DNA from: a virus
Reading direction: 5' to 3' (one strand)
Length of the DNA: 36,427 nucleotides
IMG/VR virus record: IMGVR_UViG_3300017951_000045
Location: 1-36,427 of that record
The position numbers and the translations under genes are program-made. Under the pieces are notes generated by a model. It searched no databases. It was not told where the DNA came from and saw only the letters and a list, made by a program, of their open reading frames with translations. Each line of letters starts with the position of its first letter. The stretch's first letter is position 1. Positions 22,335 to 29,986 of this stretch are shown here, piece by piece.

Positions 22335-23235
22335 TCCATTAAATCTTGGTCGATTTAGCACGACAACTGTTCGCCTTTTAACAGGTACGCTTGGTCCTAA
22401 GAGTGAAATCGTCCAGGGGGGATATGGTAACTATACTTATAACCATTGGTTTCAAGTTACTTTAGAACTTCCTGCCTGGATTATTTTAATTAAAGGCGGG
22501 AGTGGTTTATCAACAAGTCAGCCAACTGCTAATACCAATCCTGCTGAAGCTGATCAACGGTTTTCTTTTCAAGTTTATGATCAAAATCGTAATCCTATTA
22601 ATGGTCGTTTTATCCATCAGGAACCCCAAGCTTATTGGGGCCATGTAGCCGGAGCACAATCAGATTTATATAATACTTATTCTCCTGGCAGGATTGATAA
22701 AGGCGATGAAACTTTTTACGAGCTTGAACCAGGGAACTATTTAATTTGTATTTCAGCAAATCGAAATGAATTATTTAATTATGTTGCTGGTTTAGTTCTT
22801 GAATTCCCTAGTGATGACGATCAATTCATCTTATTAGAAGATAATTCTCTTGGATTTTTATTGCAAGAAAGTACGCTAGAAGTTGCTGATGGCGGCGACT
22901 TTGAACAAATTTTTAGTCCAATTACTACTGATGTAACAATATCTGGTGTCAGTGCTTTTACTATTAATGATTGCACGGTATCTTCTGGTGTATTTGTCCA
23001 AGTTAATTATGCAGATTTACAAAGTGATCCGCTGACTTGGGTGATTGGTCCTGACCTAGGTAATTATGGAGAAAACGAAACAGATAACCGTATGTTGTTA
23101 GATGCTACTGAAAATTGGCAATATACTTTACATGTACACTCTTTAAATGAATGGAGATCTGCTTGGCAACGTGACCATGCTCAAGATCAAAAGTTCCCTT
23201 CAGGTGTCTTTGCACCTTATACAAATGCTCTTTGA
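22291..23235 (+). CDS. Probable structural protein, 314 aa
   Basis: GTG 22291, preceded by AAGGA, opens 314 residues with a basic N-terminus (NPNLSQRERSQFNPLNL) and a beta-rich body: YNHWFQVTLELPAWIILIKG, FYELEPGNYLICISANRN and VFVQVNYADLQSDPLTWVIG. The pattern is that of beta-sandwich domains seen in virion decoration or adhesin proteins. No catalytic motif is visible and no family is recognised. It overlaps the HNH-like gene by 44 bases in another frame, and the strong Shine-Dalgarno supports this start. Unlike most structural genes here it is on the plus strand. Confidence 0.55.
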   Translation: MSNPNLSQRERSQFNPLNLGRFSTTTVRLLTGTLGPKSEIVQGGYGNYTYNHWFQVTLELPAWIILIKGGSGLSTSQPTANTNPAEADQRFSFQVYDQNRNPINGRFIHQEPQAYWGHVAGAQSDLYNTYSPGRIDKGDETFYELEPGNYLICISANRNELFNYVAGLVLEFPSDDDQFILLEDNSLGFLLQESTLEVADGGDFEQIFSPITTDVTISGVSAFTINDCTVSSGVFVQVNYADLQSDPLTWVIGPDLGNYGENETDNRMLLDATENWQYTLHVHSLNEWRSAWQRDHAQDQKFPSGVFAPYTNAL

Positions 23236-23237
23236 TT

Positions 23238-23369
23238 ATGCCTAGTTATCTTTTCAAGACGTTGTGGCTACTTTTTCTTTGCTCCATTATGGGATTTGTT
23301 ATATTATCTGTACCGCTTTCTATTGAAAAACCTGCTTTATATCCTGATCAAATAGAAAACCAGGGCTAA
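23238..23369 (+). CDS. Small single-pass membrane protein, 43 aa
   Basis: ATG 23238, three bases after the previous stop codon, opens a 43-residue frame. It starts MPSYLFKTLWLLFLCSIMGF and continues VILSVPLSIEKPALYP to a polar tail. One clear transmembrane helix has a basic residue before it. It may be a phage membrane accessory protein; no family is recognised. A still smaller hydrophobic frame follows directly, so the two could act together. Confidence 0.45.
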   Translation: MPSYLFKTLWLLFLCSIMGFVILSVPLSIEKPALYPDQIENQG

Positions 23370-23372
23370 CCT

Positions 23373-23453
23373 TTGGCTTTTTTTATTTTGTTTATCATTG
23401 GATTTATTTTTTTATGTTTGCTTGTTGCACTCGTAAATGATTTACTTGATTAA
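23373..23453 (+). CDS. Very small hydrophobic peptide, 26 aa
   Basis: A TTG at 23373, just after the previous TAA, would give MAFFILFIIGFIFLCLLVAL and a short acidic end (VNDLLD). It is one continuous membrane helix. The frame is short, the start codon is weak and no Shine-Dalgarno is present, so this may not be translated. It is listed because two tandem membrane peptides would otherwise be missed in this 438-base interval. Confidence 0.25.
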   Translation: MAFFILFIIGFIFLCLLVALVNDLLD

Positions 23454-23509
23454 CAAATACTTAACAAGGAAGTCATTCGCTCTAGAATAAAAACATTAGC
23501 TAATTTCTT

Positions 23510-23671
23510 ATGTCTGATCCCCTTGTACGAGGAAACGAAGATTTGATTACAGAATATTGGACAGGCAAAGCAAAAAACAATAAAGAAAAAAAGTCATCTC
23601 CTGCTGAACAATTTAAAAAGTACTGCCAAGACGAGCCTTGGATGCCAGAATGCAAAAAGTATGACGTCTAA
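23510..23671 (+). CDS. Conserved small phage protein, 53 aa
   Basis: ATG 23510 opens a 53-residue frame starting MSDPLVRGNEDLITEYWTGK, with a Lys-rich middle and the end QFKKYCQDEPWMPECKKYDV. The C-x6-9-P-E-C-x-x-Y-D ending is one I recall from small cyanophage proteins of unknown function, where the two Cys could form a disulfide or bind metal. The gene lies two bases before the start of the next one. AACAAGGAAG, about 40 bases upstream, is too far to be its ribosome-binding site. Confidence 0.55.
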   Translation: MSDPLVRGNEDLITEYWTGKAKNNKEKKSSPAEQFKKYCQDEPWMPECKKYDV

Positions 23672-23673
23672 AG

Positions 23674-24438
23674 TTGTCAAGTCTTATTACCAATGTCCCA
23701 CCAGTTAAAGTCTGGGTACGAAAAGAATATCTCCGTGATCTTCGTGATGGGCATGGTGAGTATGTTCTTGGCTATTGGGTCTCTGTTAAATCCTTACCAG
23801 GGCGGTGCTTCTATTTCGAGACGTATTTACCGACCTATGGTGCGTTATACGACAAGTTACCGATCTCTGCGTTCTTAGCATGGGATCCAGATCATCCTGA
23901 TGCTCCTGTAGCGCCAGATCCTGATCTACCTATTGAAGAATTACAATTTTGGAATTGCTTTAGTTATGAGATTACAACACTTGAAAAAAATCTTACCTAC
24001 ACAATGGAATGGCAAATCCGAACCAAAACCCAAGGTTGTCTTAGTGGGGATTATCTCTTTACTATTGACAGTTATAACGGCGACCGCAGTACAACTGATC
24101 TTTCTTTCTCGGAGACCCCGGACGAACACAAGTCCTTCAATATCATTCAACTGTCAACCGGTCAAATTGCAGCGTATCCCAACAACCGATGCCGTCTTAT
24201 TGACCCTTCTCTGTCGCCCGAAACCCTTGTCACCCCTGACTTCCTTGTCTCAACAAGATACTTTAATGTTGAATATCCCAATGCTAAATGGGGAAGGTTA
24301 GGCGAATCAGAAGAATATTTCTGGAAGACTAAAACGGAAGAAAGTAAAAAAAATTTAACTATTGAACACACCAACCAGATTCCTAACGCAGCCAAATTTT
24401 CTGTTTTTAATATTGATCACGAAAAATTTGATCGGTAG
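23674..24438 (+). CDS. Conserved cyanophage-type protein, 254 aa
   Basis: The product contains VKVWVRKEYLRDLRDGHGEY, followed by GYWVSVKSLPGRCFYFETYL and GALYDKLPISAFL. I recall these phrases as conserved in marine cyanophage proteins of unknown function, possibly virion-associated. A Pro/Asp-rich linker (DPDHPDAPVAPDPDLPIEE) follows, then a beta-rich C-terminal domain (DYLFTIDSYNGD). No catalytic residues or signal peptide can be named. The start is TTG 23674, two bases after the previous stop; no ATG lies near, so the exact start is uncertain. Confidence 0.55.
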   Translation: MSSLITNVPPVKVWVRKEYLRDLRDGHGEYVLGYWVSVKSLPGRCFYFETYLPTYGALYDKLPISAFLAWDPDHPDAPVAPDPDLPIEELQFWNCFSYEITTLEKNLTYTMEWQIRTKTQGCLSGDYLFTIDSYNGDRSTTDLSFSETPDEHKSFNIIQLSTGQIAAYPNNRCRLIDPSLSPETLVTPDFLVSTRYFNVEYPNAKWGRLGESEEYFWKTKTEESKKNLTIEHTNQIPNAAKFSVFNIDHEKFDR

Positions 24439-24464
24439 AATATAGGAGTCGAATCTAATTTACT

Positions 24465-24611
24465 ATGCACGATATTCTTGCTAATCCAATTACCTGGATT
24501 GTAGTCGCTGCTGTGTCTGAAATTATTGCTTTGACTCCTCTGCGGTCAAATAGCATTATTGAACTGGTCTTAAAGGCTCTGCTTCAGCTTAAGCCTGAAG
24601 TAAAAAAGTAA
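24465..24611 (+). CDS. Small membrane protein, 48 aa, possible holin-like
   Basis: ATG 24465, preceded by TAGGAGTC, opens a 48-residue frame. It starts MHDILANPITWIVVAAVSEI and continues IALTPLRSNSIIELVLKALL to a basic end (KPEVKK). One transmembrane helix is followed by an amphipathic helix, a plan common among small phage membrane proteins near lysis genes. It lies about 390 bases from the endolysin gene, on the opposite strand. The stop codon follows directly on an A AAA AAG slippery heptamer, so a longer -1 frameshift product ending at 24790 is possible. Confidence 0.6.
   Translation: MHDILANPITWIVVAAVSEIIALTPLRSNSIIELVLKALLQLKPEVKK
24602..24608 (+). other. Candidate -1 frameshift slippery site A AAA AAG
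   Basis: In the frame of the 48-residue gene the codons are GTA AAA AAG TAA, which gives the X XXY YYZ heptamer A AAA AAG used in bacterial dnaX and some insertion sequences. It ends exactly at the stop. Slipping back one base continues in an open frame of more than 55 further codons, to 24790. A 5-bp stem, ACACC (24620-24624) with GGTGT (24634-24638), begins 12 bases downstream and could stimulate slipping. Confidence 0.45.
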
Positions 24612-24634
24612 AAGGCATTACACCAGATGATGCG

Positions 24635-24790
24635 GTGTTTTTAGCAACGTGGAGTCTGGTTAGTGATAAAAAACGTATTCGTCGTGAGTTGGAACGTCGT
24701 AAAAATATGGCGTTAACATCCCATCGAATCGACGAAGCGATTCGTAAGTATAAAGAAGAAACAAATTGGGATCAGTCGTCTAACGGTTGA
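24635..24790 (+). CDS. Basic protein, 51 aa, or frameshift extension of the preceding gene
   Basis: This frame is open from 24599 to 24790 and encodes ITPDDAVFLATWSLVSDKKR followed by a strongly basic helix (RRELERRKNMALTSHRID) and a Lys/Glu-rich end. The only plausible independent start is GTG 24635, without a Shine-Dalgarno. The frame continues the 48-residue membrane protein if ribosomes slip at 24602-24608. In that case it would form a cytoplasmic, nucleic-acid-like tail of about 110 residues in total. Its 3' end overlaps the convergent gene on the minus strand by 19 bases. Confidence 0.45.
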   Translation: MFLATWSLVSDKKRIRRELERRKNMALTSHRIDEAIRKYKEETNWDQSSNG

Positions 24791-24927
24791 AACCAAAAAA
24801 CTACTCCATCATTTTCTTCTACATAATCTCTAGTAGCGTAAGCGTGGCTCTTTTCTAGAGTTTCACACTTACGCTCTTTATTTAATTCCCAGCATATGTT
24901 GACACGTATTGGCTTTTCTTTTTTCAC
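24772..24927 (-). CDS. Hypothetical small protein, 51 aa
   Basis: I start this gene at GTG 24927, which overlaps the upstream stop as GTGA. A longer version from GTG 24963 (63 residues) is possible but has poorly spaced Shine-Dalgarno bases. The product begins MKKEKPIRVNICWELNKERK, then EKSHAYATRDYVEENDGVVF, and looks like a compact alpha/beta protein with two Cys. No family is recognised. It is the last gene of the lysis and fibre transcription unit, and its coding region contains a long RNA hairpin (24836-24874). Confidence 0.5.
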   Translation of the reverse strand: MKKEKPIRVNICWELNKERKCETLEKSHAYATRDYVEENDGVVFWFQPLDD

Positions 24928-25115
24928 GATGACATAGCTGCTAAAAGAAGTACTATTGAACACACTCCCCAGAAACCAAGGAATGCGATAACGATACTAA
25001 GAAATTCCGAAGGTTCGTTTGCAGATTGCGTATTTTTTATCTCGATCTGCTTTACCGTTCCATCCTCCATTGATTCTGAAACAACATTCGTCAAATCCTT
25101 TTGTGAGGCAGACAT
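24924..25115 (-). CDS. Single-pass membrane protein overlapping the endolysin gene, 63 aa
   Basis: The 63-residue product has a polar N-terminal region (SASQKDLTNVVSESMEDGTV) and a C-terminal transmembrane helix (FLSIVIAFLGFWGVCSIVLL). The first 39 codons lie out of frame inside the 3' end of the endolysin gene; the hydrophobic helix is encoded after the endolysin stop. Overlapping small membrane genes next to an endolysin are typical of holins, antiholins or spanin parts. A single C-terminal anchor with a polar domain could be any of these. The start ATG has little Shine-Dalgarno support; Met16 is an alternative. Confidence 0.55.
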   Translation of the reverse strand: MSASQKDLTNVVSESMEDGTVKQIEIKNTQSANEPSEFLSIVIAFLGFWGVCSIVLLLAAMSS

Positions 25116-25683
25116 TTAAAAGATCATTATCTTTTATCCATCCTAATGCAGATCTAAAAGGATAATGATTTGTCACGTATTCCCAACCTCGCTCTATAAT
25201 TTTTGGGTCTTGTAAAGTTTCAGCGGCACGCTCATAGTTATAACGACCGGTAAGCATTAATACACCGGCACCTTTAAATTTTTTACCGTCACCTGGATAA
25301 ATGTTGCCGATATCAGCTCTCATTTCATAGATTGAACCATCAGCAATTTCAGACATCCAACGGAAGTCACCAGTTTCGTGCATCAGGTTAGCGATGAGCA
25401 TACACATTGCACTTTTATGTTTATCAAAACCAGAAGCTACCAGGAGTTTATTGAAATCAGCACAGAAAGTTGCATCGAATTTATGAGCTGCATAACCCGT
25501 CAGCTGTTGCATTACCTCAGGAGTAATGATTTTAGTTGATAGCTTTTCAGGGGAGGCTCGATAAATTTCTGCAAATTCATCGAGTACATCCTCTGGGATT
25601 TTACCTTCTAAAAAATTCCAGGCTGCAATTTGATGCGACAGCTCTTTGTAATATTTAGCTGCGTTCTTAAGACTTATTGGCAT
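24997..25683 (-). CDS. GH19 chitinase-like endolysin
   Basis: The 228-residue protein resembles the GH19 chitinase/lysozyme-like phage endolysins: IANLMHETGDFRWMSEIAD with the putative catalytic Glu103, YEMRADIGNIYPGDGKKFKG, GAGVLMLTGRYNYERAAE (138-155) and FRINGGWNGKADRDKKYAIC (202-221). These enzymes cleave the glycan backbone of peptidoglycan to release progeny. No signal peptide or membrane anchor is present, so export through a holin is expected, and small membrane proteins are encoded directly downstream and across on the other strand. Residues 1-85 form a helical N-terminal part that may be a wall-binding or accessory domain. The 3' end overlaps the next gene by 119 bases. Confidence 0.8.
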   Translation of the reverse strand: MPISLKNAAKYYKELSHQIAAWNFLEGKIPEDVLDEFAEIYRASPEKLSTKIITPEVMQQLTGYAAHKFDATFCADFNKLLVASGFDKHKSAMCMLIANLMHETGDFRWMSEIADGSIYEMRADIGNIYPGDGKKFKGAGVLMLTGRYNYERAAETLQDPKIIERGWEYVTNHYPFRSALGWIKDNDLLNVCLTKGFDECCFRINGGWNGKADRDKKYAICKRTFGIS

Positions 25684-25689
25684 TTACTT

Positions 25690-26145
25690 TTACCACTGCG
25701 TATATGAATCACTTTTAATGTAAGTTTCTAATTCAGGAACTGTAGTACAGCCTTGAATACCGGTTTCTTTTGTGGTGCAGTTTGTACGAATTGTTTCACG
25801 TTCAGTTTGAACAGCTGCATCAATGCTGGAAGTAGGATCAGAAGGATCTACTGAACGGATAACAACCCAATCAGTTTCAGCAAGCAGATTATAAGCTTTA
25901 TCTTTTGTAGTTTTAATCCAGTTTGTTTTCAATTCAGTTAAGTCTTTGGGATTATCAGGTCCCCAATAAAACCGACGATCGTAACTAGGAGCAGGCGTAG
26001 GTTCTGGATCAGGAGTGTAGACGATACCGATGGCTTCTTTTTCAGCTTCAGTACTGGTTTCTAGCCAATTAGAAGGATAATATTTACCGCTTGAATCTTC
26101 AAAACCTTGCCCTGGCTTTAGGACTTGACCATTTAAGGTGTACAT
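25690..26145 (-). CDS. Putative tail fibre assembly or fibre-associated protein, 151 aa
   Basis: The 151-residue product starts MYTLNGQVLKPGQGFEDSSG and carries a Pro-rich linker (TPDPEPTPAPSYDRR). It then reads KDKAYNLLAETDWVVIRSVD with RETIRTNCTTKETGIQGC. The LLAxTDWxxxR segment is common in phage fibre-assembly chaperones and in small proteins encoded next to fibre genes. Here it lies directly downstream of the 760-residue fibre gene and six bases upstream of the endolysin gene. A chaperone or fibre-tip role is inferred from both. It has no membrane segment. Confidence 0.6.
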   Translation of the reverse strand: MYTLNGQVLKPGQGFEDSSGKYYPSNWLETSTEAEKEAIGIVYTPDPEPTPAPSYDRRFYWGPDNPKDLTELKTNWIKTTKDKAYNLLAETDWVVIRSVDPSDPTSSIDAAVQTERETIRTNCTTKETGIQGCTTVPELETYIKSDSYTQW

Positions 26146-26178
26146 AATTTAAACACTAGTAAATGTATTGTAACTCAA

Positions 26179-28461
26179 TCACCTTGCTCTTGCTAATTTA
26201 AAAGGATTTTCAGCAAAAGCAGCGTAAATCATAAGGTCGCTATCATAATTTATGTCAGCTGTGCTTGAAGTGTTTCGACATTTAAATCCATTAGACAAGA
26301 AATCTAAAGAACTAACAGTTGAACTACTTTCAATTGTAGTGTCATTTGTTATTAACTCTGCAAATGCTAGGTTTACAGGATCTCTTTCTATGTCATAAAG
26401 CACCCAATTTGAACTACGATCACTGTTTTTAATTAAAATCCACTTTGGTGTAAATTCTAAAGCAATAAAAGCTGCATCGTTATCAGTTCTGCTTCCATCA
26501 AAAGTACCAAAAGTACTATATCCTTGAATAGGTGTCCAAACATAAGCAACGAAATTTCGATTATTATTATTAGTTGCAGTACCACCACCTAAAGTAAATA
26601 CTGTGTTATCAGGTTCAGTATCCTGCCATCTATTAGTTGCAGTACTTGCACTACTAGTCTGATTAAGTTGTATATATTGGGTAGCTCCTAATCCATCGTG
26701 ATATATCTGCCAGTTTTCTGTACTACCATCACGTTTTTTAACAATTATGAAAGCAGGTGTTACACCAAGTCCATGTCCTACAGTTGCGCCAGAGTTTCCA
26801 TTACCTGTATAAAGAACAGTTGAAATACCTGCAGTTGTATTAGTGCGGACAGTGGAAGTAATTGTTCCATCTGTATTAGTAACTCCAGAACTACCTGAAT
26901 CCCAGCTCCAGCCTACGTATGTATTTGTAGCTATTCCATTTACATCATTACCACTAGAAAGAACAAAACCATCTGAAGTGAAGCTTGTTAATCCACTGGT
27001 AACAGTAGTTTCGTTGACATTACTATTTACTATTAATTGTTCATTTGCTGCACGCTCTGTGTCATAAATAACATGATTTGTAGTTATGTTTCTACCTTTA
27101 ATCCAAACAATATCTGGACTGTAATTAAGTCCACTAATTGTTTGTGAGCTACTATTATTTCCATTCCATAATGTTGCATCCATTACTTCATTGCTATTAG
27201 TGAAGGTAGGTGTTGGCAGATTTTGAGTGCAAAGTGCAGCATGACTTGCTGGTACGCTGTAACTAAAACTTTGCGAACCAAAGTTGGCTCTGATTTCAGC
27301 ACCGTTAGCACTATTAAAACTTACCGCAAACAACCACGTTCCTGTAATACCTGTAAAGGCAGTGCCTTGACTTACTCCATTTTTATAAAATACGAGATTA
27401 CCTGCATCTAAATCAATAGCAACACCAATAACATCTCCTTGTGCATAGGTTGCACCATAGCTACTATTGGTGCCATTTCGTTTTTGTCCATTACTTAGAT
27501 AAGCATAACCAGTAAAATTTCCAACGTCATCACCAACTCTTCCTCCCTCAGTTGTATCACCACTTTCTATAAGTCCTATATAAAGGGTGCCACTTGTTAA
27601 AACACTAATTGTAAATTCTGCGTACCATTTTCCAGAAGAAAAACACATTGTTGTTGTTCTTCTTCTATTAGTAGTACTAGTTGATGCACATTCAAGATTT
27701 CCATTATCAACTAAGGTGATACTATCAACAAGAGCAATTTGATTAAATAAACAATAATTATTATCTGGACTATCAGTAGTTTGATTAATGGTACCTAAGT
27801 TATTAGGAGTCCAGTTGTTTCCATTGCCACTGCTATCTGTGCCGAGGGCACCAGAATCACTAAAATTTAGATAAAAACCATTGTTACCATATGTTCCTGT
27901 ATATTCTTTTGCTTGCCAAATATTATCAGTATCAAATTCACCAAAATCAGTAGGTGATAATGCTTGTCCATCTACCCAATGCATTTCACTGAAGTAGCCA
28001 TCGTAATAATTACCAACATCTCGTCCTAATCGATGATTAGCACCACCATCATTAAAATTATTACTTGTACCTGTTCCTGTAGCAATGCTGACACCATTAA
28101 GATAAAGTGTATGAGATGTTCCATTTTGAACCCACACAAAATGGTACCAGGCTGCTACATCACGAAAAACACGCGTAGTTTGTATTGCAGTGGTAGAGCT
28201 TGTGTCTACATAAAATTGATCACTGGAGTTAAAACCAATTTGAGAGCCACCAGGTACTCTTAATATAGGATTATCTTGATAAAGTTTAAGGCGTTTTGTC
28301 CAAAAAGAAAAAGTAAATACAGTTTGATCTGTCGGAGTACCAAAGCTACGATCAAAGTGTTCACTATCAGAACTGGCAAGATAAACTGAGTTTTTAGCTG
28401 GTTCAGCAGGGGTAATATTTTGTCCTGCAGCACCGCCAATAGCCTGTCCAAAAATACTCAT
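26179..28461 (-). CDS. Receptor-binding tail fibre with LamG and SPRY domains, 760 aa
   Basis: After a short anchor (MSIFGQAIGGAAGQNITPAE) the protein shows a LamG/concanavalin-like domain (about 28-215): FTFSFWTKRL, WYHFVWVQNGTSHTLYLNGV and DGYFSEMHWVDGQAL. A SPRY-type domain follows (about 270-415): SGKWYAEFTISVLTSGTLYI, YAQGDVIGVAIDLDAGNLVF and YKNGVSQGTAF. The C-terminal half repeats paired modules with YSPDIVWIKGRN, VTPAFIIVKKRDGS and FTPKWILIKNSDRS, each followed by Y-D/H-x-(E/G) phrases. This layout is known from cyanophage tail fibres. The domains suit binding to host surface glycan or protein. It is part of the minus-strand fibre operon. Confidence 0.75.
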   Translation of the reverse strand: MSIFGQAIGGAAGQNITPAEPAKNSVYLASSDSEHFDRSFGTPTDQTVFTFSFWTKRLKLYQDNPILRVPGGSQIGFNSSDQFYVDTSSTTAIQTTRVFRDVAAWYHFVWVQNGTSHTLYLNGVSIATGTGTSNNFNDGGANHRLGRDVGNYYDGYFSEMHWVDGQALSPTDFGEFDTDNIWQAKEYTGTYGNNGFYLNFSDSGALGTDSSGNGNNWTPNNLGTINQTTDSPDNNYCLFNQIALVDSITLVDNGNLECASTSTTNRRRTTTMCFSSGKWYAEFTISVLTSGTLYIGLIESGDTTEGGRVGDDVGNFTGYAYLSNGQKRNGTNSSYGATYAQGDVIGVAIDLDAGNLVFYKNGVSQGTAFTGITGTWLFAVSFNSANGAEIRANFGSQSFSYSVPASHAALCTQNLPTPTFTNSNEVMDATLWNGNNSSSQTISGLNYSPDIVWIKGRNITTNHVIYDTERAANEQLIVNSNVNETTVTSGLTSFTSDGFVLSSGNDVNGIATNTYVGWSWDSGSSGVTNTDGTITSTVRTNTTAGISTVLYTGNGNSGATVGHGLGVTPAFIIVKKRDGSTENWQIYHDGLGATQYIQLNQTSSASTATNRWQDTEPDNTVFTLGGGTATNNNNRNFVAYVWTPIQGYSTFGTFDGSRTDNDAAFIALEFTPKWILIKNSDRSSNWVLYDIERDPVNLAFAELITNDTTIESSSTVSSLDFLSNGFKCRNTSSTADINYDSDLMIYAAFAENPFKLARAR

Positions 28462-28476
28462 TTTTTTATCCTCTTA

Positions 28477-29955
28477 TCAGGAGTATGGTCCTGTACCAAC
28501 GCAGTGAATACTGGTTGCTGTTCTTACAATATAATCCAAACGACTTACACTATTTGCAGTTCCTGAAACTGCAAATCCAGAACCGTCAATAAAATCCCAG
28601 TTTGTGTCGTATGCAAAGGAATGACTTCCTACTCCATCTTGAATAACAAAGATGGAGCCTACTTGACCAGGGGTTACGTTCGTTGGATTTCCTAATGTAG
28701 TTCCACCACTTAAAACAAGGTTGAAGTTACAAGAGGAAGCAAAGTCTGGCGTAGGTGTAGCACTCCATGCAAGGTTAGCAATTTCTGCTACTGCACCATT
28801 TTTTGCAGTGATAACACCTGATTCAGAAATAGAAACACGTTCTACACCTTGTGTAGTGAAGTTAATATTTCCTGCTTCTGCGGTATAAATACCTGTGTCT
28901 TTATCACCGCTAAAGGTAACAGAAGGAGCAGCTGCTGTACCTGAAGCAAAGATTCCACTAACAATATTTGCAGTGGTTGCATTAGCAGTAGTTGCATTAA
29001 CAGTTAAACCACTAATGCTTTGACCTGTAATTGCAGTTGCATTAACGGTCGTACCGGTAATGGTTTGACCTGTGATTGTTACTGCATTAATAGCTGTACC
29101 AGTGATGGTAGTACCTGTAATGCTGGTTGCAGCAAAACCTACGCCACTAATAGTTTGCCCTGTAATTGTTGTGGCGTTAACACTAATTCCACTAATCGTT
29201 TGACTTGTAAAGTTACCAACATTAACAGTCGTACCGGTAATAGTTATACCTGTAATTACAGTTGAAGTTAAGGCAGTGGTATTAACAGAGTCTCCTGTAA
29301 TGGTTGTTCCAGTGACTACTGTGGCGGTAAGAGCAGTGGTATTAACAGATGCTCCCGTGATAGTTAAACCACTGATAGTTCCAGAAACAGTAATGCCGCT
29401 ACTAAAAAGTGCATCACCACTTACGGTGAGTCCACTTTGGATGGTAACTGTTTCAAATGTTGGATTTAAATCAGCTCCAGGGGTATCAGTAAGTTGTTGC
29501 CAAGAGCCATTGCGATATCCTTCAAAGTTACCGGCTTCTGAGTTAAGGCGAATCATGCCTTCTACAGCTGTTGGCCTTTGACCAGAAGTACCGACAGGAG
29601 TTGTGATAGCTCCTGCTCCGCCAAAAGCAACACCAGTTGTACTAACAACAGCTCTTGCTAAGCCACCAACTGCAATACCAACTTCATCAGTAAGTGGTTC
29701 ATATAATCCGGTATCTAAATCTCCTGTAAATGTAATCGACGGATTAGTTACAGTACCTGATGCAAAGGTACCAGTTGTTGTAGTGATGCCACTTAAGGCA
29801 AATAGGCCGCCTTGAATAGAGGCTTCACCACTAACGGTTAAGTTACCACTAACCGTATTTTTATCGACCAGGCTGGAAACGGTGACAGTAACGTTGTCGC
29901 TAACGCCTGAGGTATATGTTATAAAGTCAACCCTTACTTCACCGTATTGTGCCAT
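28477..29955 (-). CDS. Tail fibre with tandem 20- and 15-residue repeats, 492 aa
   Basis: The 492-residue protein is almost free of aromatic residues and rich in Thr, Gly, Ser and Val. Residues 197-316 are tandem repeats: three 20-residue units such as TTITGDSVNTTALTSTVITG, then four 15-residue units such as TTVNATAITGQSISG. Two copies of a tail module (SITFTGDLDTGLYEP at 73-87 and SVTFSGDKDTGIYTA at 345-359) flank the repeats. The C-terminal domain (QVGSIFVIQDGVGSHSFAYD and after) may be the receptor-binding tip. The repeats should form a long beta-structured shaft. It lies 15 bases before the 760-residue gene in the same operon. Confidence 0.75.
   Translation of the reverse strand: MAQYGEVRVDFITYTSGVSDNVTVTVSSLVDKNTVSGNLTVSGEASIQGGLFALSGITTTTGTFASGTVTNPSITFTGDLDTGLYEPLTDEVGIAVGGLARAVVSTTGVAFGGAGAITTPVGTSGQRPTAVEGMIRLNSEAGNFEGYRNGSWQQLTDTPGADLNPTFETVTIQSGLTVSGDALFSSGITVSGTISGLTITGASVNTTALTATVVTGTTITGDSVNTTALTSTVITGITITGTTVNVGNFTSQTISGISVNATTITGQTISGVGFAATSITGTTITGTAINAVTITGQTITGTTVNATAITGQSISGLTVNATTANATTANIVSGIFASGTAAAPSVTFSGDKDTGIYTAEAGNINFTTQGVERVSISESGVITAKNGAVAEIANLAWSATPTPDFASSCNFNLVLSGGTTLGNPTNVTPGQVGSIFVIQDGVGSHSFAYDTNWDFIDGSGFAVSGTANSVSRLDYIVRTATSIHCVGTGPYS
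28984..29370 (-). repeat. Coding repeats of the 492-residue fibre (60- and 45-base units)
   Basis: The repeat region of the fibre gene spans three 60-base and four 45-base in-frame units plus degenerate flanks. The switch from 20- to 15-residue periodicity happens near residue 257. Such repeats can expand or contract by recombination and so change fibre length. Confidence 0.65.
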
Positions 29956-29986
29956 AGTCTTATCAATACATATTTGTTATTCTACT

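Noticed and set aside
29020-29265. Cys-rich 81-residue frame on the plus strand inside the fibre gene
   Set aside because: It is the reverse-strand image of the Thr/Gly/Asn-coding repeats; Cys and Ser arise from those repeated codons.
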